64,000 nucleotides of DNA, taken from positions 620,001 through 684,000 of the forward strand of contig NZ_CP036523.1 of NCBI RefSeq assembly GCF_008151785.1, in the 5' to 3' direction. Numbering within the stretch: the stretch's first letter is position 1; each line of letters begins with the position of its first letter. The notes below the pieces were generated by a model. The model was given only the letters and a program-made list of their open reading frames with translations. It ran no database searches and was not told the origin of the DNA. Positions 36,963-47,666 of this stretch are shown here, piece by piece. The translations under genes and the position numbers were made by a program. Source of the DNA: Peptacetobacter hiranonis (GTDB lineage Bacteria; Bacillota; Clostridia; Peptostreptococcales; Peptostreptococcaceae).

Positions 36963-38732
36963 ATGAGCCAAGGAAAAGTAGTTAAAGTATCTGGACCACT
37001 TGTTGTTGCTGAAGGTATGCAAGAAGCCAACATGTTTGACGTGGTTCGTGTCTCAGATGAGGGACTTATAGGTGAAATAATCGAGATGCGTGGAGATAAA
37101 GCATCTATTCAGGTATATGAAGAAACAGCAGGTCTTGGACCAGGAACAAAAGTTGTATCAACTCACGCTCCTCTAAGTGTTGAGCTTGGACCAGGACTTA
37201 TAGAAAATATGTACGATGGTATCCAGCGTCCACTAGAAAAAATGGTGGAAGTTGCAGGATCTAATATATCAAGAGGTATAAATGTTTCAGCAATAGACAG
37301 AGATAAAAAATGGGAATTTGTTCCTACTGTAGCTGTTGGAGATGCTGTACAGACTGGAGATATAATAGGTACAGTTCAGGAAACTGTTGTTGTAGAACAT
37401 AGAATAATGGTTCCTGTAGGAGTAAAAGGTACTGTTAAAGAAATAAAATCTGGTGAATTCACTGTAGAAGAAACAGTTTGTGTTCTTACTCTTGAAGATG
37501 GATCAGAAAAAGAATTAACTATGATGCAGAAATGGCCAGTCAGAGTTGCTAGACCATACAAAGAAAAACTAGTTCCAGATATGCCTCTAGTAACTGGACA
37601 GAGAGTTATAGATACAATGTTCCCTATAGCAAAAGGTGGGGTTGCAGCTGTACCGGGACCTTTCGGAAGTGGTAAAACAGTTGTTCAGCATCAGCTTGCT
37701 AAATGGGCAGACGCAGAAATAGTTGTTTATATAGGTTGTGGTGAACGTGGAAACGAAATGACAGACGTTCTTCGTGAGTTCCCAGAACTTCAGGACCCTA
37801 AAACTGGTGAATCACTAATGAAGAGAACTATACTTATAGCTAATACTTCAGATATGCCGGTTGCAGCCCGTGAAGCATCTATATATACAGGTATAACAAT
37901 AGCAGAATACTTCAGAGATATGGGTTACTCAGTAGCACTTATGGCAGACTCTACATCAAGATGGGCCGAAGCTCTTCGTGAAATGTCAGGACGTCTTGAA
38001 GAAATGCCAGGTGAAGAAGGTTACCCAGCATACTTAGGATCTCGTCTAGCTCAGTTCTATGAAAGAGCTGGTAGAGTAGTAAGCTTAGGAACAGAAGGAA
38101 GAGAAGGTGCACTATCTGCAATAGGTGCCGTTTCACCTCCAGGTGGGGATACTTCTGAACCAGTTTCTCAGGCTACTCTTCGTATAGTAAAAGTATTCTG
38201 GGGACTAGATAGTGACCTTGCTTACAAACGTCACTTCCCAGCTATAAACTGGTTATCAAGTTATTCTCTATATGTAGACAGATTAAACAAATGGTTTGAT
38301 AAAAATGTTAATAAATACTGGTCAACAAATAGAGCAGACGCTATGAAGTTACTTCAGGAAGAAGCAGAACTTCAGGAAATAGTACAGCTAGTTGGTGTGG
38401 ATGCACTTTCATACTCAGATAGATTAAAACTTGAAATAGCAAGAACAATACGTGAAGACTACTTACATCAGAATGCTTTCCACGATGTAGATACATATTC
38501 TTCACTAAACAAACAGTTCTTATTATTAAGATTAATAATGCTATTCTACAACAGAAGTGCAGAAGCAATAGCAAACGGAGCTGATTTTGATAAATTAGTA
38601 GAACTTCCAGTAAGAGAAAGAATAGGAAGATTCAAATACGTAGAAGAAAAAGACGTAAATGAAGTTTACGCAGCAATAGATGAAGAAATGGTAAGTTGCT
38701 TAGCAGACTTAACAGCTAAGGAGGTGGAGTAA
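36963..38732 (+). CDS. ntpA: V-type ATPase catalytic subunit A (NtpA)
   Basis: The 589-residue protein has the N-terminal beta barrel, the bulge domain inserted at about 115-200, the Walker A loop [12 protein letters not shown] near residue 234, the catalytic Glu in [13 protein letters not shown], and [22 protein letters not shown]. It hydrolyses or makes ATP at the A/B interfaces. Length and domains are those of a complete subunit. The adjacent ntpB begins one base after its stop. Confidence 0.97.
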   Translation: MSQGKVVKVSGPLVVAEGMQEANMFDVVRVSDEGLIGEIIEMRGDKASIQVYEETAGLGPGTKVVSTHAPLSVELGPGLIENMYDGIQRPLEKMVEVAGSNISRGINVSAIDRDKKWEFVPTVAVGDAVQTGDIIGTVQETVVVEHRIMVPVGVKGTVKEIKSGEFTVEETVCVLTLEDGSEKELTMMQKWPVRVARPYKEKLVPDMPLVTGQRVIDTMFPIAKGGVAAVPGPFGSGKTVVQHQLAKWADAEIVVYIGCGERGNEMTDVLREFPELQDPKTGESLMKRTILIANTSDMPVAAREASIYTGITIAEYFRDMGYSVALMADSTSRWAEALREMSGRLEEMPGEEGYPAYLGSRLAQFYERAGRVVSLGTEGREGALSAIGAVSPPGGDTSEPVSQATLRIVKVFWGLDSDLAYKRHFPAINWLSSYSLYVDRLNKWFDKNVNKYWSTNRADAMKLLQEEAELQEIVQLVGVDALSYSDRLKLEIARTIREDYLHQNAFHDVDTYSSLNKQFLLLRLIMLFYNRSAEAIANGADFDKLVELPVRERIGRFKYVEEKDVNEVYAAIDEEMVSCLADLTAKEVE

Positions 38733-40127
38733 TTGATAAAAGAGTATAAGACTATTGCAGAAGTGGCCGGACCACTGATGCTTGTTAAAGACGTAGAAGG
38801 CGTAACATATGACGAACTTGGAGAAATAGAACTTCCTTCTGGTGAAAAAAGAAGATGTAAAGTACTAGAAGTTAATGGGAATAATGCTCTTGTTCAGTTA
38901 TTCGAAAACTCAGCAGGTATAAACCTAGCTGAAAGTAAGGTAAGATTCCTTGGACATGGTATGGAACTTGCCGTATCAGAAGAAATGTTAGGTAGAGTAT
39001 TTGATGGTATGGGTAGACCAAAAGATGGTGGACCAGACATAATACCAGAAATGAAATTAGATATAAATGGGTTACCTATGAACCCTGCAGCTCGTGACTA
39101 TCCGTCTGAATTCATACAGACTGGTGTATCTGCAATAGATGGACTAAACACATTAGTTAGAGGACAGAAACTTCCTATATTCTCAGGATCAGGTCTTCCT
39201 CATGCAGAATTAGCATCTCAGATAGCTAGACAGGCTCAGGTTCTTAACAGTGAATCTAACTTCGCAGTTGTATTCGCTGCAATGGGTATAACATACGAAG
39301 AAGCAGATTACTTCGTATCTGACTTCAAAAGAACAGGTGCTATAGATAGAACAGTTCTATTTATGAACTTAGCCAATGACCCTGCTGTTGAACGTATATC
39401 TACTCCACGTATGGCGTTAACAGCTGCTGAATATCTTGCATTTGAAAAACACATGCACGTACTAGTTATATTAACAGATATAACAAACTATGCAGAAGCT
39501 CTTCGTGAAGTATCTGCAGCAAGAAAAGAAGTTCCAGGTAGAAGAGGATATCCAGGATACCTATATACTGACCTTGCTACAATGTATGAAAGAGCTGGTA
39601 GAAAAATGGGTTGTGAAGGTTCAATAACAATGATACCTATATTAACAATGCCAGAAGATGATAAAACTCATCCAATACCAGACTTAACTGGATACATCAC
39701 AGAAGGACAGATAATACTTTCTCGTGAACTTTATCGTAAAGGTGTTACACCACCAATAAACGTACTTCCTTCACTATCTCGTCTAAAAGACAAAGGTATA
39801 GGTAAAGGAAAAACTAGAGAAGACCATGCAGATACAATGAACCAGTTATTCGCTGCATATGCTCGTGGTAAAGAAGCTAAAGAGCTTATGTCAATACTTG
39901 GTGAAGCTGCACTTACAAACATAGATAAAAAGTATGCAAAATTTGCTGATGCTTTTGAAATGGAATATGTAAATCAGGGATATGAAACTAATAGATCTAT
40001 AGAAGAAACTCTTGAAATAGGATGGAAATTATTAACTATACTTCCTAAGAGTGAGTTAAAACGTATAAAAGATGCTAACATAGAAAAATACTACCCTGAA
40101 GAAACATATGATCCAGATGCTAAATAA
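38733..40127 (+). CDS. ntpB: V-type ATPase subunit B (NtpB)
   Basis: The 464-residue non-catalytic nucleotide-binding subunit lacks a true Walker A ([20 protein letters not shown] is the family's altered loop) and has [20 protein letters not shown] and the [11 protein letters not shown] segment. It starts with TTG after GGAGGTGGAG, which is the end of ntpA. Together with NtpA it forms the A3B3 head. Confidence 0.97.
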   Translation: MIKEYKTIAEVAGPLMLVKDVEGVTYDELGEIELPSGEKRRCKVLEVNGNNALVQLFENSAGINLAESKVRFLGHGMELAVSEEMLGRVFDGMGRPKDGGPDIIPEMKLDINGLPMNPAARDYPSEFIQTGVSAIDGLNTLVRGQKLPIFSGSGLPHAELASQIARQAQVLNSESNFAVVFAAMGITYEEADYFVSDFKRTGAIDRTVLFMNLANDPAVERISTPRMALTAAEYLAFEKHMHVLVILTDITNYAEALREVSAARKEVPGRRGYPGYLYTDLATMYERAGRKMGCEGSITMIPILTMPEDDKTHPIPDLTGYITEGQIILSRELYRKGVTPPINVLPSLSRLKDKGIGKGKTREDHADTMNQLFAAYARGKEAKELMSILGEAALTNIDKKYAKFADAFEMEYVNQGYETNRSIEETLEIGWKLLTILPKSELKRIKDANIEKYYPEETYDPDAK

Positions 40128-40145
40128 AAGAAGGGGGAGTAGGCT

Positions 40146-40844
40146 ATGGCAAGACTAAATGTAAATCCTACCAGAATGGTACTTGCTTCTTTAAAAAAGC
40201 GTCTGAGTGTTGCCAGTAGAGGACATAAACTTCTAAAAGACAAACGTGATGAGCTAATGAAAACTTTCTTAGATTTAGCAAGAGAAAATAAGGTTTTACG
40301 TGAAGAAGTTGAAATAATGATAAGCGGTGTTTATCAGAACTTCAGTATAGCAAATGCTGTAATGTCATCACAAGCCGTTGAAGAAGCACTTATGTATCCA
40401 AAACAGGGTGTAATAGTTAATGTTGACAAAAAGAACGTAATGAGTGTTGATGTACCAGTATTTGACTTTGAAACAACTACAAATGACGTTACAGATATAT
40501 ACTCATATGGATTTGCAACAACTTCAGGAGAACTAGATGCAGCTATAAGTGAATTATCTAGGGTATTCCCAGTAATGCTAAAGCTAGCAGCTATGGAAAA
40601 AGAAGCAAATCTACTTGCTGATGAAATCGAAAAAACAAGACGTCGTGTTAATGCACTTGAATATGTAATGATACCTCAGCTTCAGGAAACTATCAAATAC
40701 ATAACAATGAAACTTGACGAAAATGAAAGAGGAAATCAGACAAGACTTATGAAAGTTAAGGATATGATGCTTAACGAAGCCATTGAAGAAAAAAGAGCTC
40801 AAGATGAAGCTATGTATAATGAGTATAAAGAAACACATCAATAG
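40146..40844 (+). CDS. ntpD: V-type ATPase subunit D (NtpD, central stalk)
   Basis: The 232-residue protein has long N- and C-terminal helices that form the rotor coiled coil. It opens with NVNPTRMVLASLKKRLSVA and has RRVNALEYVMIPQLQETIKY near residue 175, both diagnostic. It is the last gene of the operon; no homologues of NtpH or NtpJ follow. A strong terminator lies 10 bases downstream. Confidence 0.95.
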   Translation: MARLNVNPTRMVLASLKKRLSVASRGHKLLKDKRDELMKTFLDLARENKVLREEVEIMISGVYQNFSIANAVMSSQAVEEALMYPKQGVIVNVDKKNVMSVDVPVFDFETTTNDVTDIYSYGFATTSGELDAAISELSRVFPVMLKLAAMEKEANLLADEIEKTRRRVNALEYVMIPQLQETIKYITMKLDENERGNQTRLMKVKDMMLNEAIEEKRAQDEAMYNEYKETHQ

Positions 40845-40853
40845 AATTAATCA

Positions 40854-40884
40854 GGCTGTTGCAATTTTGCAACAGCCTTTTTTT
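40854..40884 (+). terminator. V-ATPase operon terminator
   Basis: GGCTGTTGCAA pairs perfectly with TTGCAACAGCC over a 2-base loop (in practice 4 bases), followed by seven T. Confidence 0.92.
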
Positions 40885-40921
40885 GAACAAATATATTATA
40901 AATTTACTCCTTATGAGCAGG

Positions 40922-41048
40922 TGAATCAAAATTTGCTAATCCTTTGTTATTATGCGAAGCATATGAGATATAGATAAACTTCTCTCCAGCTTCAACGCGT
41001 GAGCGAGAAAAAGTTTTGTTTTTAATAAAATACACGTCTCCAGATTGT
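40922..41048 (+). repeat. TCCAG/ATTGTC hairpin element, copy 6 (3' arm lost)
   Basis: The 5' arm (AATCAAAATTTGCTAATCC ... GAAGCATATGAGATATAGA) matches copies 11 and 12, and the core is TCCAG-CTTCAACG ... CGTCTCCAG-ATTGT. The sequence then switches to unrelated DNA, so the closing arm is deleted and the large hairpin can no longer form. It lies just past the V-ATPase terminator, in sense orientation. Confidence 0.8.
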
Positions 41049-41251
41049 ATTCTATTATTTGTTCTTTCAAGTATGAAATAAAGTTGAAAAATGAGAATGA
41101 GATTTATATTTGTAGGCTTATTGTAATGAAGATAAAAAGTCTATATGGTATAATTAAAAATAAGTGAAATGTAATGAAAAAGAGGAAAAAGTTAAACTTT
41201 ATAGAGAATAAAAGATAAATAGTAAGTCCAAGAGAAGAAAGAAGGAAAATT

Positions 41252-41863
41252 ATGCTTCCTAAGAGAGTAAGACAGTTTGTAATGAATTTAACTGATAGAA
41301 TTAATGAAGATGATTACGAATACGTAAAGTCAAAGTTAGATGATAGAGAGTATGAAGTTTTTAATACTATTTCAAAGTCTGAGCAGAAACACAGTGTGAG
41401 AGTTGCTCGTGAGATAGAGTGTATAATAGATGAAGTTGAAAAAGGAAATGACTTTGAGAGCGGTTATACACTTACAAATGGGGAAATATTATATAGAAAG
41501 GTAATATTACCCGTATGTGATGATATTTTGAAAAATAAGGATATGCTTGTAAAGGTTGGACTGCTTCATGACGTTGGCAAGAGCAGACAGAGAATTAATA
41601 TAATAGATAAATCTATAATAGTTATACTAAATAAATTGACTAGCGGAAAACTTAGAAATATAAATTTAAAGAAAATTCAATGTTACTATAATCATTCAGA
41701 GTATAGCTACGAGATATTAAAAGAAATAAATGAGGATAATGTTTTCTTAGGGATTGTGAGAAATCATCACAATGAAAATTATTCAAATGATACGTGTGTA
41801 GATGAAAAATATTACCTGGGAAATATAATTAGGTTTTTCCAGGGAGTAGATGATGGCAATTAA
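41252..41863 (+). CDS. HD-domain phosphohydrolase
   Basis: The 203-residue protein has the HD metal motifs KHSVRVAREIE (first His), GLLHDVGKSRQ (His-Asp) and later NHSEYSYEILKE and RNHHNENY. This order is typical of small HD-family phosphohydrolases acting on nucleotides. The N-terminal 45 residues are helical and precede the domain. There is no membrane segment or sensor domain. It is preceded by a gap of about 200 bases and is probably monocistronic; substrate unknown. Confidence 0.72.
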   Translation: MLPKRVRQFVMNLTDRINEDDYEYVKSKLDDREYEVFNTISKSEQKHSVRVAREIECIIDEVEKGNDFESGYTLTNGEILYRKVILPVCDDILKNKDMLVKVGLLHDVGKSRQRINIIDKSIIVILNKLTSGKLRNINLKKIQCYYNHSEYSYEILKEINEDNVFLGIVRNHHNENYSNDTCVDEKYYLGNIIRFFQGVDDGN

Positions 41864-41959
41864 GTAACTACTAGATAAATTAACTGATAGTAATAGCGTT
41901 AAATACTATAGTAGTTAAAATGTATAGTGAATAAAATATATAGAAATCGAGGTGTTAAT

Positions 41960-43516
41960 ATGTCGAATACAAAATTAAATATGGATAACATAAAAAACAA
42001 ATTAAACTCACAGGAATTTAAAGCTCAGATTGAAAAAATTTCAACTGTAAATTCTTTAGTGGAATACCTGAAATCTGAAAACATGGAGTACAAGACATAT
42101 GAATGCTTCAAAATGATTTCAGACATACCTAGAAATTCTGGTAAAGAAAAGGAAATAAGAGATTTTATTAAAAAATTTGCAGAAGATAGAGGATACAAAA
42201 CTTATCGGGATGAATTTAATAATCTTATTGTGTATGTGCCAGCATCTGAAGGAATGGAAGATAGAGATTCTATAATGATACAGGGACATACTGACATGGT
42301 TTGTGTAAAAGAAGGTGGAAATGTGCATAACTTTGACATAGATCCGCTAGAATTATACACAGAAAATGGAATGTTAAGAGCAAGAGGGACAACTCTTGGT
42401 GGTGACGATGGAATTGCAGTCGCATATATGATGAGCATAATGGATAACAAAGACATAAAACATCCAGCATTGGAATGTGTATTTACATCAGATGAGGAGG
42501 GAAGTTTTATAGGTGCTGAGAATTTAAATATGAGCAAATTAAAATCTAAAACGCTATTAAACATAGACTCAGAAGACGAAAATGTAATGATTGTGAGTTG
42601 CGCTGGCGGAATGGCATTTGAAAACAGAATAAAATTTGAAAGAGTAAATTCAAAACTAGAAAATCCATCGTCTTGTAGGATAAAAATATCTGGATTAAAA
42701 GGTGGGCATTCTGGTTCTGACATACACTTAGGTAGAGCAAATGCGATAAAATTGGCAGCTAAAGTATTAGAATATCTGGAAAAAGATAAAATAGAATTTG
42801 AACTTGTATCTATAAAATCTGGAGAAGCTCCAAATGTAATCCCTTCAAAATCTGAGACTATAGTGCTTGTGGAAGAAAAAAACGTAGAAAAAGCTATGTC
42901 TACTGTTGAAAAAGCACAAGAAAATATAACAAAAGAATATAAACACTCAGAATCTAAGATAAAAATAGAATTAGAAAAAATAGACAACAAAGAATTAAAA
43001 CCTATAGAAAAAACAGCCAAGGAAAGAATAATATCTTGGATTGAAAACTTCAAAAATGGAGTATTGACTATGAGCGAGGATGTAGAAGGACTAGTGGAGT
43101 ATTCTGACAACGTTGGAACAATATCTACTTTGGAAGATGAAGTAATAATAGTAAACGAGTGTAGAAGCTGTGAAGACAAAAAAATAAAAGAAATAAAAGC
43201 GGATATGGAAGAACTTTCAAAATCTAAACACACAGAAATGGAAATAAAATACTCATATCCTGGATGGAAATTCAATCCAAAATCAGAAGTTAGAAAATCA
43301 TTCAACGAAAGCATAGAAAAAATATTCGGAAGAAAATCTCAAGAACTAGCAGTACACTCTGGACTAGAAGTTGGATTTTTTGTAGATGGCGTAGAAGGTG
43401 TGGATGCAATATCAATAGGTCCAAACATGCTAGACATACACACACCAGAAGAAAAACTAGACATAATATCAGCTTTAAAAATCTGGTATGCTCTATTAGA
43501 CTTTCTTGAAAAATAG
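41960..43516 (+). CDS. pepD: Aminoacyl-histidine dipeptidase (PepD-type M20C peptidase)
   Basis: The 518-residue protein has the M20C metal motifs MIQGHTDMVCVKEGG, GTTLGGDDGIAVAYMM, TSDEEGSFIGAENL and, near the end, IGPNMLDIHTPEE. RNSGKEKEIRDFI near residue 60 and the long lid domain in the middle are typical of PepD (about 480-500 residues). It cleaves Xaa-His and other dipeptides in the cytoplasm. About 25 residues at the N-terminus exceed the usual start. ATG 41960 follows GAGGTG and is preferred to an ATG 33 bases earlier. A 370-codon antisense frame over this gene has no supporting signal. Confidence 0.9.
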   Translation: MSNTKLNMDNIKNKLNSQEFKAQIEKISTVNSLVEYLKSENMEYKTYECFKMISDIPRNSGKEKEIRDFIKKFAEDRGYKTYRDEFNNLIVYVPASEGMEDRDSIMIQGHTDMVCVKEGGNVHNFDIDPLELYTENGMLRARGTTLGGDDGIAVAYMMSIMDNKDIKHPALECVFTSDEEGSFIGAENLNMSKLKSKTLLNIDSEDENVMIVSCAGGMAFENRIKFERVNSKLENPSSCRIKISGLKGGHSGSDIHLGRANAIKLAAKVLEYLEKDKIEFELVSIKSGEAPNVIPSKSETIVLVEEKNVEKAMSTVEKAQENITKEYKHSESKIKIELEKIDNKELKPIEKTAKERIISWIENFKNGVLTMSEDVEGLVEYSDNVGTISTLEDEVIIVNECRSCEDKKIKEIKADMEELSKSKHTEMEIKYSYPGWKFNPKSEVRKSFNESIEKIFGRKSQELAVHSGLEVGFFVDGVEGVDAISIGPNMLDIHTPEEKLDIISALKIWYALLDFLEK

Positions 43517-43588
43517 AGTAGATAACAAGAAATAAAATAAAAGATTAAAAAAATACATACGAAATAAAAACTAAAAAGGAGAATAATT

Positions 43589-44758
43589 GTGGAAGAATTA
43601 AAAAATGCTATAAGAGAAATATCAAACTCAAAGCCATACAAAATAGTTATAAGCAATAGAAAAAACAAAGATGTGGAATATAAAAAAATAAACATAAACC
43701 TAAAAGAAGCTAAGGGAAGAGAATTCTATCAGGTGGAAAAATTTACAGAAAAGCAGGTATTCCATGAAAATATTGAAATAGCTGACTTAGAAGCTAAAAT
43801 GTTTGAATTTATGGAAGAGGACTTCAAACAGTTAGATGCTTGGTCAGAAGAAGAAAACTTCAACATCAAAATATCTAAAAAAAGAAAAGTATTCTTTGGA
43901 AGAAAAGGTGGAAAAAATGTTTCTAAAGCTAAACAGTCAAAATCGCACAACAAAGAAAAAGAATACATAATCAAAGAAGGTATGGACGTGCCAGCACTAG
44001 TTGATCTGGGAGTATTTACAAAAGAAGGGAAAGTAGTCAAATCTAAGTATGACAAGTACAAACAGATAAACAAATTCATAGAATTAATAGATCATGAAAT
44101 AAGGAAAAATGACTACAAAGAACTTACAATACTAGACTTTGGATGTGGAAAATCTTACCTAACATTTGTACTTTACTACTATTTTGTAGAGATAAAGAAA
44201 ATAAATGTAAAAATGATAGGGCTTGATTTAAAAGAAGATGTAATTAACAAGTGCAACGAAATTGCAAAAAGATACAACTACGAAAATCTTCACTTTGAGC
44301 TTGGGGATATAAATGGATACAAATACAACAACAAAGTAGACATGGTAATCACACTTCATGCATGTGACACAGCTACAGATTACGCGCTTTACAATGCGAT
44401 AAAATGGAACACTAAGATGATATTCTCGGTTCCATGCTGCCAGCACGAACTAAATGCACAGATGAAATCAGAAGATTTATCAATCCTTACAAACTACGGA
44501 ATAATACAGGAAAGAGTTGCAGCACTTATGACGGACGCAATAAGAGCCAATTTACTTGAAAGCGTGGGATATAAAACTCAGCTACTTGAATTTATAGACA
44601 TAGCTCACTCTCCTAAAAACATCTTAGTGAGAGCCGTTAAATCAAACATATCAAAAGAAAAAAGAGAAAAAGCGCTAAAAGAAGTAGACAATCTTATCAA
44701 AGAGTTCAACTTTGACCAGACTCTATACAGACTTTTAAAAGAGGATGGTTTAATATAG
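43589..44758 (+). CDS. Class I SAM-dependent methyltransferase (Methyltransf_32-like)
   Basis: The 389-residue protein has an N-terminal region of about 120 residues ending in a lysine/glycine-rich segment (RKVFFGRKGGKNVSK), then a methyltransferase domain with LTILDFGCGKSYLTFVLYYY (SAM motif I), MIGLDLKEDVINKC and MVITLHACDTATDYALYNAI. FSVPCCQHELN is characteristic of this family. A RNA or protein substrate is likely but cannot be named. It is the second gene of a run pepD - this - yaaA - racemase with short A-rich gaps. The start is GTG or TTG-like (GTGGAAGAA) after AAAAGGAG. Confidence 0.8.
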   Translation: MEELKNAIREISNSKPYKIVISNRKNKDVEYKKININLKEAKGREFYQVEKFTEKQVFHENIEIADLEAKMFEFMEEDFKQLDAWSEEENFNIKISKKRKVFFGRKGGKNVSKAKQSKSHNKEKEYIIKEGMDVPALVDLGVFTKEGKVVKSKYDKYKQINKFIELIDHEIRKNDYKELTILDFGCGKSYLTFVLYYYFVEIKKINVKMIGLDLKEDVINKCNEIAKRYNYENLHFELGDINGYKYNNKVDMVITLHACDTATDYALYNAIKWNTKMIFSVPCCQHELNAQMKSEDLSILTNYGIIQERVAALMTDAIRANLLESVGYKTQLLEFIDIAHSPKNILVRAVKSNISKEKREKALKEVDNLIKEFNFDQTLYRLLKEDGLI

Positions 44759-44815
44759 TTAAAAAAACAGACAATCAGAATCAAAAATTCTAAAAAAAGG
44801 AAAAGGGTGGAAAAA

Positions 44816-45649
44816 ATGATTATAATAATATCTCCAGCCAAAAATATGAGAAAATCTGAAGACTGGAAAGAACTAATTGACGAAGGGGAGCTAAGCTGCC
44901 CAAGACTTTACGAAAAATCAAACGAGGTACTTGCTCATATGAAGGAGTACATAACTGAGGAAATACGGGCAATAATGAAAATAAAAGAGGAACTAGCTCA
45001 GTTAAACTACTGTAGATTTCAGAGAATGAAACCTATATCTTGCTGTAAAAATTCTAAAGACGGCAAAGAAAGTCCTAAATTTACTGGAAAAACACCAGCT
45101 ATATTTGCCTACGATGGAATTCAGTACAAAAGTATATCGCCAGAAAGCATATCAAAAGAAGGGATAGAATTTTTAAATGAACATCTTAGAATAATAAGTG
45201 GACTTTATGGAGTGCTTAGACCTTTTGATATGATTGACGAGTACAGACTTGAAATGCAGACTAAAGTAAAGATTAACGACAAGGCAAATCTATACTCTTT
45301 TTGGGATGGCAGCATCTCTGGAAATATATCTGAAGACCTAGGTGGAGAAGGAATTGTACTAAATCTAGCATCAAAAGAATACAGTAAAACTGTAGAAAAA
45401 TATTTTGATAACAAAAAATCAGAATCAAAAATAAAGCTGATTACATGTACATTCAAGGTTGAAAAAGCAGGAAAATTAAAAGTTGAATCGACAGCTTCTA
45501 AAAAAGCTAGAGGATATATGGTTAGATACATAGCTGAAAACAAAATTGACGATATAGAAGGTGTGAAAACTTTCAATATAGATGGATTTACATACTCTGA
45601 AAATGAATCTACAGAAAAAGAGATTGTATTTGTAAAGAAGGTCGATTAA
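44816..45649 (+). CDS. yaaA: YaaA family peroxide-stress protein (UPF0246)
   Basis: The 277-residue protein opens with IIIISPAKNMR and has FTGKTPAIFAYDGIQYKSI, ISGLYGVLRPFDMIDEYRLEM and SKKARGYMVRYIAEN, the conserved blocks of YaaA. In E. coli YaaA lowers free iron during peroxide stress and binds DNA. A role against oxidative damage would suit an anaerobe that also encodes desulfoferrodoxin. ATG 44816 is preferred over an in-frame GTG nine bases earlier that is part of the GGGTGG ribosome site. Confidence 0.9.
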   Translation: MIIIISPAKNMRKSEDWKELIDEGELSCPRLYEKSNEVLAHMKEYITEEIRAIMKIKEELAQLNYCRFQRMKPISCCKNSKDGKESPKFTGKTPAIFAYDGIQYKSISPESISKEGIEFLNEHLRIISGLYGVLRPFDMIDEYRLEMQTKVKINDKANLYSFWDGSISGNISEDLGGEGIVLNLASKEYSKTVEKYFDNKKSESKIKLITCTFKVEKAGKLKVESTASKKARGYMVRYIAENKIDDIEGVKTFNIDGFTYSENESTEKEIVFVKKVD

Positions 45650-45741
45650 AAGAAACTAAAAATAAAAGTTAAACTAGAATTAAGTACAGATAAACTAAGA
45701 AAAAGAAAAAATAAAAAAGTTAGAGGAAAAAGAGGAAAACT

Positions 45742-46389
45742 ATGGAAAAAATAGCAGTAATAGCTGGAACTCCGATAGACACTCAAATGGGAGCGGAGTT
45801 TCTTCAAAAAAAGGGATTAGAAACTGAGGAATTTCCAGTATCTGAAAACCCTGTTGAGCAGACAAAATTCCAAGCAATGCCACAGGAAACAAAAGAATTG
45901 GAAATGAAAAAAATAATAAATAAAATAAAAGAATGTGGAATAAAAAAAATATTTGTATACTGCAACTCTCTAAGCTCGGCAGTAGATATGGAAAAACTAT
46001 CAAAAGAAGAAAACATCGTAATAGTAACTCCAATGGATGCGTACAAAAAAATAGCTGTGGACTACAACTCAGTAGGTGTATTTGCAGCTAACAACCAGGG
46101 ACTTGCAGGAATTGAAAGAACAATAGTAGAAAAAAACAAAAACTGCAATGTCATAGGAATAGGAATACTTCCTGTAGTACTAGATGTAGAAGCTAAAAAA
46201 CAAGCTCAAGACATAATAGCCGACAACCACCTAGACTTGGCGGTTGAATTCTTTGAAAAAAACAAAGTTGAAGCGATAATACTTGGATGTACGCACTTCC
46301 CTTACTTTGAAAAAGAACTAAAAAAATGCACTGAACTGGAAATAATAAACCCATCAGAAACAATGCATAAAATTTTAGTTGAATACTAA
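45742..46389 (+). CDS. Aspartate/glutamate racemase family protein
   Basis: The 215-residue protein has the two active-site cysteines of the Asp/Glu racemase superfamily: Cys74 in VYCNSLSSAVD and Cys183 in ILGCTHFPYFE, with GTPIDTQMG at the N-terminus. It is shorter than MurI (about 265 residues), and the first Cys lies in CNS rather than the CNT of typical glutamate racemases, so the substrate may be aspartate or another amino acid. It ends at hairpin copy 7, which doubles as its only visible terminator. Convergent with the HAD gene. Confidence 0.75.
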   Translation: MEKIAVIAGTPIDTQMGAEFLQKKGLETEEFPVSENPVEQTKFQAMPQETKELEMKKIINKIKECGIKKIFVYCNSLSSAVDMEKLSKEENIVIVTPMDAYKKIAVDYNSVGVFAANNQGLAGIERTIVEKNKNCNVIGIGILPVVLDVEAKKQAQDIIADNHLDLAVEFFEKNKVEAIILGCTHFPYFEKELKKCTELEIINPSETMHKILVEY

Positions 46390-46397
46390 AAAATAAA

Positions 46398-46561
46398 GAG
46401 CAAGGTTGTAACTACATAATTTGTGGAAAACTCCTTTGGCTCGAATAATAGTAACCTCCTCTCCAGGCAATCAAGTTGCATTGTCGAGTTCGGTTTACTA
46501 TTATCCTCACCAAATCGAGTTTTCTCCAAAAACTAATGCAGTTACAAAACCTTGCTCTCAT
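46398..46561 (+). repeat. TCCAG/ATTGTC hairpin element, copy 7 (short class)
   Basis: AGAGCAAGGTTGTAACT pairs with AGTTACAAAACCTTGCTCT (one bulge) at the base; GGAAAACTC pairs with GAGTTTTCTCC and AATAGTAA with TTTACTATT further in. The tip is TCCAG-GCAA-TCAAG-TTGC-ATTGTC closed by CTC/GAG. The palindrome begins 9 bases after the racemase stop and, with a T-rich tail, probably terminates it. Confidence 0.88.
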
Positions 46562-46714
46562 CTTTTATACTCTTCAAACTAAAATTTTGGAAAAGAATAG
46601 TAAAAAGTTTGAAGTAAGTAAATAGAGATAAGTAATAAAGGTGAGGATATAAGATAATATTCATAAAGCTTTATTATATTCTGGTGAGTCGGTATGGGTT
46701 GTCAGTGTAAAAAT

Positions 46715-46853
46715 AAAGGCGTAAAGCGAAATTTTAAAAACAAATTTTGAGAGGGTATAATAGCAAATCGAACTCGACAATGCAACTTGATTGCCTGGAG
46801 AGGAGATTGCTATTATAACTCGAAAAAGTTTTTAAAATTTCACTTACGCCTTT
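46715..46853 (-). repeat. TCCAG/ATTGTC hairpin element, copy 8 (short class)
   Basis: AAAGGCGTAA and GAAATTTTAAAAAC pair with GTTTTTAAAATTTC and TTACGCCTTT; TATAATAGCAA pairs with TTGCTATTATA. The minus-strand tip is identical to copy 7 (TCCAG-GCAA-TCAAG-TTGC-ATTGTC) but the arms are unrelated. It starts 13 bases past the HAD stop, in sense orientation, with a T-rich exit on the minus strand. Confidence 0.88.
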
Positions 46854-46865
46854 TGTTTTACTCTT

Positions 46866-47666
46866 TTAATCTATCCAACCAAAATGCTTGCAAGCATATT
46901 CTATTCCATCATCGTCAGCATTTTTAGTTACAAAGTCAGCTTTTTCTTTTAATTCATCAATAGCATTTCCCATAGCGATTGAAGTCCATTCATCTCTGAA
47001 CATTTTTAAGTCGTTTTTCTGATCTCCAAATACTACGACATCTTTGTATGGAGCGCCAAAATGGTCCATAACGGCCTTTATTCCAACAGATTTATCATCT
47101 GGCTCAACAAATAAGTATGCATCGTGGAATCTTACAAAAGGAAGATTTTTAAGAGCGACAAGAGTATCGTCTTCCTCAGGTTTACAAGCTATGTAAAGCT
47201 TGTAGTATGTGTCTATCTTTTCTATATCTAAATCAGGATCGACAATAGTTTCCATATAAACGTCCTCTGTAACATTTACAAAATCGTCGTTTCTAGTGTA
47301 TCTAGTCTTTGAATTATCTATAGAAATACCCCAAGGGATGTTTCTACTATCGGCTTCTTTTAAAAGGGCAATACAATTCTCTTTATTAAGAGGCTCGATA
47401 TGTAAAAGCTCTCTATTTATAGTTATACCATTTCCGCCGTCGCTAACCATATTGTCAAATCCAAGCTCGTCTAAAAGCTCAACTGCCTTTGCGTGACTTC
47501 TACCTGTTGCAATGGCTAAAAAATGACCATTTTCCTCTAATTTTTCTAATGTTCTTCTTGTAGACTCTGGAACATATGGTTCTGGGAAACCTGTAGAAAG
47601 AGTTCCGTCTATGTCAAAGAAGAAATACTTCTTAACAAATTTTTCATTAGTACTAATAATAATCAC
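46866..47666 (-). CDS. HAD-superfamily sugar/nucleotide phosphatase (Cof type)
   Basis: From about residue 12 the protein reads KYFFFDIDGTLSTG (nucleophile and acid Asp), then LAIATGRSHAK, DGGNGITIN in the C2 cap and VVFGDQKNDLKMF with the metal Asp. This is the Cof/HAD-IIB layout, about 265 residues. Likely substrates are sugar phosphates or nucleotides. The frame is open for 32 codons further upstream, but AAGGTGGTG lies at the point used here and the domain begins shortly after. The true start is therefore a GTG or an ATT within a few codons of 47666. This start is uncertain; the rest is secure. Confidence 0.82.
   Translation of the reverse strand: MIIISTNEKFVKKYFFFDIDGTLSTGFPEPYVPESTRRTLEKLEENGHFLAIATGRSHAKAVELLDELGFDNMVSDGGNGITINRELLHIEPLNKENCIALLKEADSRNIPWGISIDNSKTRYTRNDDFVNVTEDVYMETIVDPDLDIEKIDTYYKLYIACKPEEDDTLVALKNLPFVRFHDAYLFVEPDDKSVGIKAVMDHFGAPYKDVVVFGDQKNDLKMFRDEWTSIAMGNAIDELKEKADFVTKNADDDGIEYACKHFGWID

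Noticed and set aside
42202-43314. Long open frame (370 codons) on the minus strand over pepD
   Set aside because: It lies fully antisense to a well-supported peptidase, has no ribosome site and its Ser/Phe/Ile-rich product has no motif; it is a by-product of the codon bias of pepD.
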